The position numbers were made by a program, and so were the translations under genes. Below are positions 9,607 to 18,546 of a DNA stretch of 49,266 nt, piece by piece. Positions within the stretch are counted from its first letter, which is position 1, and the number at the start of each line of letters is the position of its first letter. This DNA comes from Candidatus Aminicenantota bacterium (GTDB taxonomy: Bacteria; Acidobacteriota; Aminicenantia; Aminicenantales; Aminicenantaceae), in the NCBI GenBank assembly GCA_011773465.1, contig WVXO01000052.1, positions 1 through 49,266 on the forward strand. Reading direction: 5' to 3'. The notes under the pieces were generated by a model. The model was given only the letters and a program-made list of their open reading frames with translations. It was not told the origin of the DNA and did not search any database.

Positions 9607-9630
9607 AAAGGGGGACGTCTCCCTTTTCTT
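9607..9630 (+). terminator. Terminator-like hairpin after the metallophosphoesterase gene
   Basis: AAAGGGGGAC and GTCTCCCTTT pair with one mismatch and are followed by a T-rich run. The hairpin lies 190 bases after the phosphoesterase stop and about 80 bases before the next gene, so it could instead be a leader structure of that gene. Confidence 0.35.
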
Positions 9631-9707
9631 AAAATATTTTACATCCCTAATTTTTTATGGTAAAAATGAAGAAAGTTTGGTAATTCACAGAAAGTAGGGA
9701 GGATAGA

Positions 9708-12596
9708 ATGAAAAAATTTTATCTGCTATTGCTCACAATTGTCTTTCTTTCATTATTGTCTTGTTCACAGGCTTCAGCATCGGACACTCATGGAAATGTT
9801 ACACTTGAGAATGGGTCTGTCCTTCCTGATGTCCTTATAACACTTAAATGCAATAATATCTGGGAAAAAACTATAAAAAGTTCCCCCAAAGGCTATTTTA
9901 GATTCGTGAAGCTAAATCCCGGAAATTATGAACTTAAGTTTGAGCTTAATGGTCTAAAAACCGTATTTCGAAAAGGGATCAGGCTATTTGAAGGCAAAAA
10001 CAAAAAGATAGATGTCCAGATGAAACCTTCCTCCCTAACAGAAGGCTCGCCAGATGGACACAAAATCATGTTTGGATCTTATTTTTTATCTACTGAAAAG
10101 ACCAAACTAGTTGCTGCTGGCAAACGCTACCGCGCCGGTGGTCTACACCGGCTTCTTCTCGGTAACGACTACCGCCGGCTTTGGACGGAACCAATCGAGG
10201 TAGAAGTCCTGAACCTCAATATTGAGGGTGGAGGCCTTACGCCCGTGAAAACCGTAGGCGGACATCAGACCAGAGGTTTGGCCCTCAAGGGCACGGACGG
10301 GCGGGCCTATACGTTCAGGGAATTGGACAAGGATCCAACCGCAGTCATCCCCCCGTTTCTTGTTGGCACCATTGCTGACAGGATCGTCCAGGACCAGGTC
10401 TCCTCAGCTCACCCTGCAGGGGCATTGATTGCCCAACCGCTCATGGAAGCAGCTGGCGTCCTTAATACAGAAGTCCGGCTGGTCGTTATGCCTGATGATC
10501 CCTCCCTAGGTAAATTCCGAAGCGAATTTGCAGGCGTCCTTGGGACCATCCAGGAGTACCCAACACCTATCTCTGAGGATTATAGCGGCTTTGCCGCTGC
10601 CACTGAGATCATATATTTCCAGGAGATGTGGAGGCGTCTCCAGACCAGCCCATCAGAACGTGTCGACTCCCGGGCCTTTCTGAGGGCCCGCCTAGTGGAC
10701 CTGTTTATCGGGGATTGGGATCGGCACCGGGAGCAGTGGCGGTGGGCCAGAATCCCCGGGAAGCACGTCTGGCAGCCGATTCCAGAGGACCGCGACCAGG
10801 CATTCACCAGGTACGACGGCTTAATCCCCAGCATCGCCCGGTACGGCTTGCCTTTCATCCTCAACTTCGGAAACAAGTACTCCGGCATAGGAGGGATGAC
10901 CTTTGCCGGTTGGGACGTGGACCGCTACCTCCTCACAGACCTGGAAAAACCGGACTGGGAAGCCATCGCTTCGGATCTCAAGGCACGCCTGACCAATTCC
11001 GTAATCAAGACGGCTGTCAATCGTCTTCCTTCTGAGTATTACCGCTTCGACGGCGCCCGGCTTGAGTCCGCCCTCAAGAATCGAAGGGACCTCCTTAAGG
11101 AAGTGGCAGACCGGTACTACAGGCATCTAGCCCGTAAGGTGGACATCTACATGACTAACAAGGCGGAGCTGGCCGAGATTATCAGAATTAACGATAACGC
11201 TACAGAAATCCGTGTCTCCCTCAAGCCAGCCAGGGAGGAGCAAACCCGGCCAGAGCCCTACTATAGGCGCCGATTCCAACACAACGAAACGCGGGAAATC
11301 CGCTTGCACCTCCTGGCTGGAGATGACACGGTGATCTCGCGGGGGGGGCAACACAAGGACATCACTATCCGGATTATTGGAGTCCCAGGCCACTTCACTG
11401 TAGATGACTCTAAGGGTGGTGGTCTGAAAATATACAATCCCATAGGCACTCTCAAACTAATTCCAGGGCCTGGCACTCGACTCGACAAGCGTGAGTACAT
11501 CCCGCCGCTCGTGAATCCCAACGCTCCTTGGATCCCACCACGGGACTGGGGCCGGCATACAATCCCTCTTATATCGTTCGGCGGTAGCTCTGATTTTGGG
11601 ATTTTTTTGGGGGGCGGCTTCACGACCACGGCCTACGGCTTCCGAAAGCATCCTTTCAGCTCTCGCCAAAGCGTACGAGCCGGTTACGCTACAGGCGCGA
11701 AGACGTTCCGGGCTGACTACCAGGGGATGTTCCGCCCAGAGAATTCTAGAGTCTTGATCAACCTGTCGGCCCGGGCATCTGGAATAGAGATCTTTCGATT
11801 CTATGGATTCGGCAACGAAACCTCATTGGAGGCAAATGACGATTTCTACAAAGTCAAGCAGGAGCAGTACTCCATCAATCCTTCCCTCAAAATTTCCCTG
11901 CTCGGCCCGCTATCTATCACTATAGGATCCATAATGAAGTATTCCATAACGAAACTCGAACAGGATCGCCTCATCAGCATAATCCGACCTTATGGCTCCG
12001 AGAACTTCGGGCAGTTAGGAGTGCACGTGGATTTCCGTTTAGACATGAGGAACCGCTCGAGGGCCGCGTCTCGAGGCTTCTTGATAAACCTGGGGGGACG
12101 ATACTTCCCTGGAGTCTGGGACGTCAATAGGGGTGCCTTCGGCGAAGTTCACGGAGATGCCTCGACGTTCCTCACAGCGTCGTCAGTTCCCCTCGAACCA
12201 ACCCTTGCCCTCAGGATCGGCGGTAAACATGTCTTTGGAACTTACCCCTTCCACGAAGCAGCCTTCATAGGTAGCGGCAGCCTGGCCGGTTCCGGCTCGA
12301 GCGTTCGCGGCTTCCGCGCGCAGCGCTTCGCGGGTGACAGCGCTCTGTACGCCAACGCTGAGCTGCGGCTCCGCCTGAGCGACATCTATTTATTCCTTCC
12401 TGGAGAGATGGGAATCTTCGGGCTCGGCGATATAGGCAGGGTTTACCTGGACGGCGAGCGGTCGAAAATTTGGCATGCAGCCTTTGGCGGCGGTATCTGG
12501 ATCTCGTTTTTAAAGCGGGAATACTGCCTCAGCATAGCTGTAGCTAGATCAGACGAACGAACGGGCATCTATGTGAGCGCCGGATTCGGTTTTTAA
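9708..12596 (+). CDS. Outer-membrane beta-barrel protein with a kinase-like (DWDRH) module
   Basis: A 962-residue exported protein. The ATG has GGAGG five bases upstream. The N-terminus is a lipoprotein-type signal (FLSLLSC/SQAS), followed by a carboxypeptidase-regulatory/CNA-B-like beta-sandwich (about 27-108). Residues about 110-500 form a domain with RAYTFRELDKDP, DQVSSAHPAGAL, FIGDWDRHREQW (Asp338) and WQPIPEDRDQAF (Asp361/Asp363). The spacing of DxDRHxxxW and a second Asp motif recalls the catalytic loops of CotH/FAM20/HipA-like kinases. The C-terminal 350 residues are a Bam/Omp85-type surface-antigen barrel with Gly-rich and aromatic strands, ending in Phe (SAGFGF), the usual barrel-assembly signal. 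Base composition changes sharply near codon 130. Kinase activity is inferred from motifs and not established. It could be a structural decoration of a barrel. Confidence 0.7.
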   Translation: MKKFYLLLLTIVFLSLLSCSQASASDTHGNVTLENGSVLPDVLITLKCNNIWEKTIKSSPKGYFRFVKLNPGNYELKFELNGLKTVFRKGIRLFEGKNKKIDVQMKPSSLTEGSPDGHKIMFGSYFLSTEKTKLVAAGKRYRAGGLHRLLLGNDYRRLWTEPIEVEVLNLNIEGGGLTPVKTVGGHQTRGLALKGTDGRAYTFRELDKDPTAVIPPFLVGTIADRIVQDQVSSAHPAGALIAQPLMEAAGVLNTEVRLVVMPDDPSLGKFRSEFAGVLGTIQEYPTPISEDYSGFAAATEIIYFQEMWRRLQTSPSERVDSRAFLRARLVDLFIGDWDRHREQWRWARIPGKHVWQPIPEDRDQAFTRYDGLIPSIARYGLPFILNFGNKYSGIGGMTFAGWDVDRYLLTDLEKPDWEAIASDLKARLTNSVIKTAVNRLPSEYYRFDGARLESALKNRRDLLKEVADRYYRHLARKVDIYMTNKAELAEIIRINDNATEIRVSLKPAREEQTRPEPYYRRRFQHNETREIRLHLLAGDDTVISRGGQHKDITIRIIGVPGHFTVDDSKGGGLKIYNPIGTLKLIPGPGTRLDKREYIPPLVNPNAPWIPPRDWGRHTIPLISFGGSSDFGIFLGGGFTTTAYGFRKHPFSSRQSVRAGYATGAKTFRADYQGMFRPENSRVLINLSARASGIEIFRFYGFGNETSLEANDDFYKVKQEQYSINPSLKISLLGPLSITIGSIMKYSITKLEQDRLISIIRPYGSENFGQLGVHVDFRLDMRNRSRAASRGFLINLGGRYFPGVWDVNRGAFGEVHGDASTFLTASSVPLEPTLALRIGGKHVFGTYPFHEAAFIGSGSLAGSGSSVRGFRAQRFAGDSALYANAELRLRLSDIYLFLPGEMGIFGLGDIGRVYLDGERSKIWHAAFGGGIWISFLKREYCLSIAVARSDERTGIYVSAGFGF

Positions 12597-12731
12597 ATCA
12601 CAGGGACTGTAGACTGAATATGCGATGTATTTAAGGGCGTAAAGATATTAATAGCTTAACTCCCAGGAAAAGAGATTTGTTTTTATTAATGGTTTGGCTA
12701 CAGAGGTAACACCTTCTTTTAATTCATTAAT

Positions 12732-15569
12732 ATGAGAAAACTTTTTCACAAACTGTTTGATATTCGGGAAGGCGAGGGATTAAAAGCCTTTCTGATGTTT
12801 GCATCTATTTTTTTACTTATCGCTTCCCTATTGATAGTAAAGCCGGTTCGCAATTCGCTCTTTCTAGTCAAATTCGGTGTTGAGAAGCTACCCTATGTCT
12901 TTGTGCTTGTGGCTCTCTTTTCCGCTTTGGTTGCTACCGTTTATTCAAAATATTCCAGAAAGGTCAGGCTCAACTATCTTATACTAACCACATTACTAAT
13001 CTCTATAACTTGCCTTTTTGTCTTCTGGCTTTTGCTTCATTTCGGATATCAAGGAGATTGGTTTTTATATGCCTTCTACATCTGGGTGGCTATATTCGGT
13101 GTTATAACAGGCGCTCAGTTCTGGCTTTTGGCTAACTATATATTTAACGCTCGCGAAGCCAAGCGCCTTTTCGGTTTTATCGGTTCTGGGGCGATATCGG
13201 GTGGAATTTTCGGCGGCTATCTTACAAATTATCTGGCTCCACGGCTAAAAACTGAAAACCTTATCTTTTTCTGCATCGGATTTTTAATTATTTGCATATT
13301 TCTGCTCTGGTTGGTCTGGAGAAAAAGCGCCCGTTACGTGTATCCCGAAGGAACCTTTAGACAGAGAAAAGTAAATCTTCCCGATCCCTCCGACAATCCT
13401 GTAAAATTGATCCTAAATTCCCGCCATCTTGCTTATCTTGCCAGCATAATAGGTGTGGGTGTTGTTGTCGCTAACCTGGCTGATTATCAGTTCAGTGCTG
13501 TCGCCTCCCAGGTAATCACCGAAACAGATCGGCTAACAGCTTTTTTTGGCTTTTGGATATCCAACCTGAGCATAGCCTCGCTTGTTATTCAGCTGTTTTT
13601 CACAAGCAGGATAATGAAACATCTAGGAGTTTCAGCCTCGCTATTCTTTTTACCGATTGGCTTGTTTGTAGGAGCTGTCGCTATCCTTGTAAATCCCGCT
13701 CTATGGTCAGCAATCCTTATTAAAATGAGCGATGGCGGCCTTAAGCATTCAATCAACAAAGCCGGCACCGAGCTTTTAGCTCTTCCGATACCTATTGATG
13801 TCAAAAACAAAGCTAAAGCCTTTATCGATGTCTTCGTAAAAAACTTTGCTAAAGGCTTTGGCGGTATTCTTTTGATAGCCTTATCGATTGGCTTGGGATT
13901 CACCATTCAACATATTAGCCTGATTATAATTGCCTTAATTGCCTTATGGACTTATTTGACCGTCCGGGTAAAGGACGAGTATGTCAACTCATTCAGGCTG
14001 GCAATAGAGAAAAGAGCGATTGACATCGAAAAGCAACCATTAAACTTAGAAGATGCCTCTGTTTTTAAGAGTTTCATTAAGGTGCTCGATGGCAAAAGCG
14101 ACCGGCAGATACTTTATGTCCTAAATTTGTTGGAGGATGTTAAAAATAAGGAGCTAGTGCCCTATCTAAAAAAGCTTATCAAACACCCGTCGAATGAGAT
14201 TAAAACTTGTATTTTGAGAATGGCCCTTCAGTATGACGAACTTGATTTAGCCATAGAGGCCAGAGGTTTAATAGATAGCAACGACCAAGCAGTGCGAATC
14301 GAGGCGATTCATTATTTATGCAAGCGTTCCGATGATAAAACATTAGCTTTGAAGGCATATATAGGCCATGACGACTATCGTATTCGTAGCGCAGCAATGA
14401 TGTGTGCCTCAAGAGAATGGAAAGAGAGCAAGGATTTCAGGAAAGAAATCGACATGAAAAGCTTGCTTAACGGGATGCTTAAGAGTTTCCGAAAGAAAGG
14501 TGATGATGAGACACAAAAACGTTTTATTAAAATCAATGCCGCAGCAGTCATCGGGGAAGCAAACAATTCTGAACTTTATCCCTATCTCAATGTATTGCTC
14601 AATGACGAATCTATGGATGTAGTACAAGCAGCTATTATAAGCATAGGACAAATCCGGGCTAACACGTTTGTTCCAATTTTGATAGCACATCTAGAAACCA
14701 AACAGGTCCGCAAGTATGCGAGGGAGTCTCTGGCGGAATATGGCGAAGATATAATTGATACTTTGGCAGAGCATCTGGAAAACACTGCTGAGGACAAAAG
14801 AAAACGGTTGGCTATTCCCAATGTATTAGCTTTAATCAGTTCTCAGAAATCGGTAAACCTTCTTACAAAAAACCTCGGCCAAAGGGACCTTCTTTTGCGT
14901 TACCAAATAATAAAGGCATTAAACAAACTAAGGGTAAAATTTTCCGTGCTTAAATTCGATAAGCAGGTAATCAAAGCAAGAATTATTGATGAGATTGAAC
15001 AATATAACAGAATCCTGTCTTTATGGCTTTGCCAGAATAATCTAATATCATCCGATAAAGAAACCGGATCTTCCAGAGATTATTCTGATCCAGTTAAAAA
15101 AGCTCGGAAGCTTTTGATTGTTGCCCTGGAAGAAAGACTTGACAATAACCTGGAGAGAATATTCCGTCTTTTGGGTTTGAAACATCCTCCAAAGGATATG
15201 TTTAATGCCTACTTAGGAATTAAAAGCAATAAATCTAATCTCAGAGCAAACTCAGTCGAGTTTCTAGACAACATTCTTGAAATGAATCTAAAAAGGATTC
15301 TGATACCGATAGTTGAAACATCTAAAGATGGGATTCAATCAACCAATGCGCAAAAACTTTTCGGGTTTACTATGCCCACCGAATCTGAATGCTTAAGTTT
15401 AATTCTCCAAGGCGATGATAATTGGCTTAAGGTATGCACTTTATACCTCATCGCCACATTACGCTACAATAAATTCAATGATTTCGTTACAAAGCTTACC
15501 GATGCTCCAGACCCTATGGTTAAAGAAACCGCTAAGTATTGTTTAAAGAGAATTGGGATTTCAAACTAG
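12732..15569 (+). CDS. NTT-like (ATP:ADP carrier family) membrane protein with C-terminal HEAT repeats
   Basis: A 945-residue protein. Residues about 15-420 form around twelve transmembrane helices resembling the nucleotide transporter (ATP/ADP translocase) branch of the major facilitator fold: LLIVKPVRNSLFLVKFGVEKLPYV, QFWLLANYIFNAREAKRLFG and KAGTELLALPIPIDVKNKAKA. Residues about 440-945 are soluble and helical, with HEAT-like units (ILRMALQYDELDLAIEARG, AAIISIGQIRANTFVPILIA). This carrier-plus-HEAT layout occurs in free-living bacteria, often with a cNMP-binding domain at the C-terminus; here that domain is the next gene (15643). It is more likely a sensor or regulated transporter than an energy-parasite ATP/ADP exchanger. 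No good ribosome site precedes the ATG; it is chosen because it begins the conserved N-terminus. Confidence 0.8.
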   Translation: MRKLFHKLFDIREGEGLKAFLMFASIFLLIASLLIVKPVRNSLFLVKFGVEKLPYVFVLVALFSALVATVYSKYSRKVRLNYLILTTLLISITCLFVFWLLLHFGYQGDWFLYAFYIWVAIFGVITGAQFWLLANYIFNAREAKRLFGFIGSGAISGGIFGGYLTNYLAPRLKTENLIFFCIGFLIICIFLLWLVWRKSARYVYPEGTFRQRKVNLPDPSDNPVKLILNSRHLAYLASIIGVGVVVANLADYQFSAVASQVITETDRLTAFFGFWISNLSIASLVIQLFFTSRIMKHLGVSASLFFLPIGLFVGAVAILVNPALWSAILIKMSDGGLKHSINKAGTELLALPIPIDVKNKAKAFIDVFVKNFAKGFGGILLIALSIGLGFTIQHISLIIIALIALWTYLTVRVKDEYVNSFRLAIEKRAIDIEKQPLNLEDASVFKSFIKVLDGKSDRQILYVLNLLEDVKNKELVPYLKKLIKHPSNEIKTCILRMALQYDELDLAIEARGLIDSNDQAVRIEAIHYLCKRSDDKTLALKAYIGHDDYRIRSAAMMCASREWKESKDFRKEIDMKSLLNGMLKSFRKKGDDETQKRFIKINAAAVIGEANNSELYPYLNVLLNDESMDVVQAAIISIGQIRANTFVPILIAHLETKQVRKYARESLAEYGEDIIDTLAEHLENTAEDKRKRLAIPNVLALISSQKSVNLLTKNLGQRDLLLRYQIIKALNKLRVKFSVLKFDKQVIKARIIDEIEQYNRILSLWLCQNNLISSDKETGSSRDYSDPVKKARKLLIVALEERLDNNLERIFRLLGLKHPPKDMFNAYLGIKSNKSNLRANSVEFLDNILEMNLKRILIPIVETSKDGIQSTNAQKLFGFTMPTESECLSLILQGDDNWLKVCTLYLIATLRYNKFNDFVTKLTDAPDPMVKETAKYCLKRIGISN

Positions 15570-15642
15570 TTTGACGATTAAGCAAAAAATATGATAATTT
15601 TCATCCGTGTTTTGAATTACGAATTTTGATCTGGGGTTGCTA

Positions 15643-16068
15643 GTGCTAACAACAGTAGAAAAAGTACTTTTCCTTCAGGATGTGGATATTTTTGAATACA
15701 CCTCGACTGAGGATTTGGCACATATAGCCGGAATTGTCGATGAGATCGAGCTTAAACCAGATGAGATCATCTTCAAAGAGGGTGAGATTCCAGATGCAAT
15801 GTACATTGTAAGTAAAGGTAAAGTTATCCTATTAAGAGCAGGTCAGAAAGTGATGGTTGCCAAGGAGAAAGACGTATTTGGAACCTGGGCGCTCTTTGAT
15901 GACGAACCGCGGGTGGCAACTGCCACTACTCTTGAGGATACCAGGCTGTTACGCATCGATAGAGAGGATTTTATTGATCTGTTGGCTGACAATGTCGCAA
16001 TTACTCAGAGCATAATGAAGACCTTGGTCAAAAGGTTGCGAAATCTGATGAACCGTATTAGCAAGTAA
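15643..16068 (+). CDS. Cyclic nucleotide-binding-fold protein without DNA-binding domain
   Basis: A 141-residue protein made only of a CRP/PKA-type cNMP-binding beta-roll: LQDVDIFEYTSTEDLAHIAG, IIFKEGEIPDAMYIVSKGKV and FGTWALFDDEPRVATATT, with a C-terminal helix (SIMKTLVKRLRNLM). In the phosphate-binding cassette the Arg (PRVAT) is present. The usual Glu of FGE.AL is replaced (FGTWAL), so cAMP or cGMP binding is doubtful. There is no helix-turn-helix, so it is not a transcription factor by itself. Start choice: TTG at 15637 directly abuts the GGGG ribosome site, while GTG at 15643 is six bases after it. It follows the carrier/HEAT gene by about 70 bases and probably supplies the domain that is fused to such proteins elsewhere. 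Confidence 0.8.
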   Translation: MLTTVEKVLFLQDVDIFEYTSTEDLAHIAGIVDEIELKPDEIIFKEGEIPDAMYIVSKGKVILLRAGQKVMVAKEKDVFGTWALFDDEPRVATATTLEDTRLLRIDREDFIDLLADNVAITQSIMKTLVKRLRNLMNRISK

Positions 16069-16149
16069 GGCCTTTTTTGGCAAAAAAAGAGACGTTTTAA
16101 AAAACTTGAGGATGGATTTGAACTAGCAAAATACCCGTCAGGAGGAGAT

Positions 16150-16632
16150 ATGGACAATTCAAATAAAAATCAAATAATAGTGATCGTAGATGACGAGGAA
16201 ATGGTTTTAACAAGCCTCAACTCATTTTTATCTTTAGAGACAGAATATCAAATCAAAACATTCACCTCTGCCAAAAAAGCTTTGGAATTTATCAAGAAAA
16301 ACGATGTGGGCCTTGTCGTTTCGGATTATCTTATGCCTGAAATGGACGGTATTACGTTTCTGGCTAAAGTTAAGGAGATAAAACCGCAGGTTCCGCGGAT
16401 TATTCTTACAGGTTATGCTGATAAAGAGAATGCTATTAAAGCAATTAATGATGTTGGCTTATTTCAGTATATTGAAAAGCCGTGGAATAATGAAGATATC
16501 CTGATCATCTTCCGCAATGGATTGGAGAAGCAGAAGCTGATTAAAAGGCTTGAAGAAAAGATAAAAGAGATAAATAAGGCCTACGGTGATCTTCAGAATC
16601 TCCAGCGCGAGATTGTAAAGACATTTGTTTAG
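16150..16632 (+). CDS. Single-domain response regulator with C-terminal coiled coil
   Basis: A 160-residue protein. A receiver domain (residues 8-125) has the acidic pair Asp14/Asp15, phospho-acceptor Asp59 (VVSDYLMPEMDG), Thr87 (ILTGYA) and Lys110 (YIEKPWN). The EKPW pattern is typical of receivers in RpfG-like and other signalling proteins. The last 35 residues form a charged coiled coil and there is no output domain, so it probably signals through protein contacts. AGGAGG lies four bases before the ATG. It follows the cNMP-fold gene on the same strand and converges with a histidine kinase gene 80 bases away, its most likely partner. Confidence 0.9.
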   Translation: MDNSNKNQIIVIVDDEEMVLTSLNSFLSLETEYQIKTFTSAKKALEFIKKNDVGLVVSDYLMPEMDGITFLAKVKEIKPQVPRIILTGYADKENAIKAINDVGLFQYIEKPWNNEDILIIFRNGLEKQKLIKRLEEKIKEINKAYGDLQNLQREIVKTFV

Positions 16633-16711
16633 TTTTTAGAACGCAAGTATCTCTTTTCAATGATTGAAAATCCTTTTGTTCTCTGCTTACTTGAACAGAC
16701 AACTCGCGTGC

Positions 16712-18259
16712 CTACGGCGAGGCCTGCCCTTCATTAGTCACATTAGGCGGGTTTAGAGGCAGGCGGATAGTAAAGGTTGTTCCTTTGCCTTCTTCACTTT
16801 GGACATCAATTGACCCTCCGTGATCTTCTACAATGCGATAGCATATTGACAGTCCAAGCCCTATTCCAACTCCCACACCTTTGGTCGTAAACCCAGGATC
16901 AAAGATATGATCGAGATCCTGGCTGGGGATCCCTCTGCCGTTATCAATAAACTTGATCTCTACCCATTCTCCATCGAGCCGAGTCTTTATGATTATTTCC
17001 CCCTTTTTTCTAATTGCCTCTATGCCGTTGGTCAGAATATTCATAAAGACCTGGTTTAGCTCTCCGGGCCTACAGGAGATTTCTGGAAGGGAGGTGAAAT
17101 CCTTCTTTATTTCAACCTTCATTTCAGGACTGAATGTAAGAAGTGTAATGGTATGCTCAATTCCTTTATGAAGGTCGAATTTCTGATATTCAGCTTCATC
17201 AAGACAGGCAAAACCGCGCAAGGCCGTTACAATCTTATCGATGCGAGTAGCAGCAAGATTAGTGGAATTGTTCAGGTCAGCAAGCGCTTTTATGGCTTGG
17301 TTGACTTTTGCTTCTTTCTCATCCGACCAGGGCCTACGATCATCATTTTCTACAACACTACTGATGATCCTGAGGATTCGCTGAGCTGTGTCAGCATTGG
17401 AATTGATAGCACCAAGTGGGGTATTGACCTCGTGGGCCACGCCCGCCACGAGTTTACCCAGGGCAGCCATTTCTCTCGACTGGACCAGTTGATCCTGGGT
17501 CTCGTGCAGCTTGATGTTTGTTTCCTTCAGCTCTTCTGCATAATCAGTGACTTCCTGCCGCAACGAGATTTGCTTCTGGCGTGCCCGATGTAGCAAGTAA
17601 CGACTTTTGTAGATAGCACCGGTAATGATAGTAGATAAAACAGTGGCTATCGTCAATATCACAAAATAGTTAGGCCTAAATAACAAAGCAGACAAGCCTT
17701 GTCCTTCAATCCTCCGAACAGGTTCTGTTCCCATAAGAGCCGGAAGATGGGAAGCCGATAAGTAAAATGACAGGATGATAGTCACTCCCATGAGAAAAAC
17801 TTGCCATGGTCGAAAGGGCATTGTGCCCACCCCGACCAAAATCCCCAGTATCAGATAGCCCGCTGATAATGAAATGTCGCCACGAGCGAGGTCATCCAAG
17901 ATAGTTGTCGCGCAAAATGCCATAATTAGCAGAAAGACGACTGGCCTTCCCCATCGAGGTCCTCGACGAGTTCTAGATAAAACAAAGGCTATCGCCCCGA
18001 AAAAGAAGATTATTACTTTGTCTAACAATGGTTCAACAAATGCAACTCCAGACTTATAAGTCCATGATAGTCTGAAACCGAACAGCAAAGTAAAAGCACC
18101 AACGTGAAACACAATGGCACCCATGGCCAGAAGACCAGCAACAAGCAAACCTGCGCGGCTAAGTCGGTCTATATAATCGCGGAATTTAGGGTACTTTTCG
18201 AGCTTGTCGGGAAAGAAATAGGTGAACAATGGAGAGGCTAAGAGTTTTGATAAGGTCAT
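16712..18259 (-). CDS. Membrane histidine kinase
   Basis: A 515-residue sensor kinase. Residues about 30-225 hold six or seven hydrophobic helices with short loops, so the sensing part lies within the membrane. A coiled coil (230-265) leads to the kinase core: phospho-acceptor His276 in [18 protein letters not shown]-box VFMNILTNGIEAI, G1 DNGRGIPSQDLDHIFDP, and GVGIGLGLSI. The core closely resembles that of 5699-7771, including the stretch [17 protein letters not shown], so the two are paralogs with different sensor parts. It lies tail-to-tail with the response regulator at 16150. The ribosome site is weak. Confidence 0.9.
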   Translation of the reverse strand: MTLSKLLASPLFTYFFPDKLEKYPKFRDYIDRLSRAGLLVAGLLAMGAIVFHVGAFTLLFGFRLSWTYKSGVAFVEPLLDKVIIFFFGAIAFVLSRTRRGPRWGRPVVFLLIMAFCATTILDDLARGDISLSAGYLILGILVGVGTMPFRPWQVFLMGVTIILSFYLSASHLPALMGTEPVRRIEGQGLSALLFRPNYFVILTIATVLSTIITGAIYKSRYLLHRARQKQISLRQEVTDYAEELKETNIKLHETQDQLVQSREMAALGKLVAGVAHEVNTPLGAINSNADTAQRILRIISSVVENDDRRPWSDEKEAKVNQAIKALADLNNSTNLAATRIDKIVTALRGFACLDEAEYQKFDLHKGIEHTITLLTFSPEMKVEIKKDFTSLPEISCRPGELNQVFMNILTNGIEAIRKKGEIIIKTRLDGEWVEIKFIDNGRGIPSQDLDHIFDPGFTTKGVGVGIGLGLSICYRIVEDHGGSIDVQSEEGKGTTFTIRLPLNPPNVTNEGQASP

Positions 18260-18546
18260 TTCTTTTAACCTGACCTGTTATGACGGCAAAATAACAGAAA
18301 AGAATTTGTTTTCGTGCTAGTTATCAATTTTGTACTCCCTTCAACCCTGTTTTTTGAAGTATATCACAGGGAAAATGCAGTGTCAAAATTACTAATGAAA
18401 AAGAGTGATTTTAGACGGAAAGGCCTTGCTGCAGCCAAGGATAAAGTCAAGTGGACCAGCCAAAAAACAAGCGCAAAAGGGAAGGTTGATTGAGTATACT
18501 TATGACGTGAAATGTTTGTCATATTAATGCCAATTTTTAAAAAAAC

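Noticed and set aside
10580-11669. Several minus-strand frames opposite the barrel gene
   Set aside because: GC-rich coding sequence leaves few stops on the other strand; the plus-strand protein has clear motifs.
12732-15569. ATP/ADP exchanger as a sign of an intracellular parasite
   Set aside because: The HEAT-tailed branch of this family occurs in free-living bacteria, and the rest of the window shows independent metabolism.
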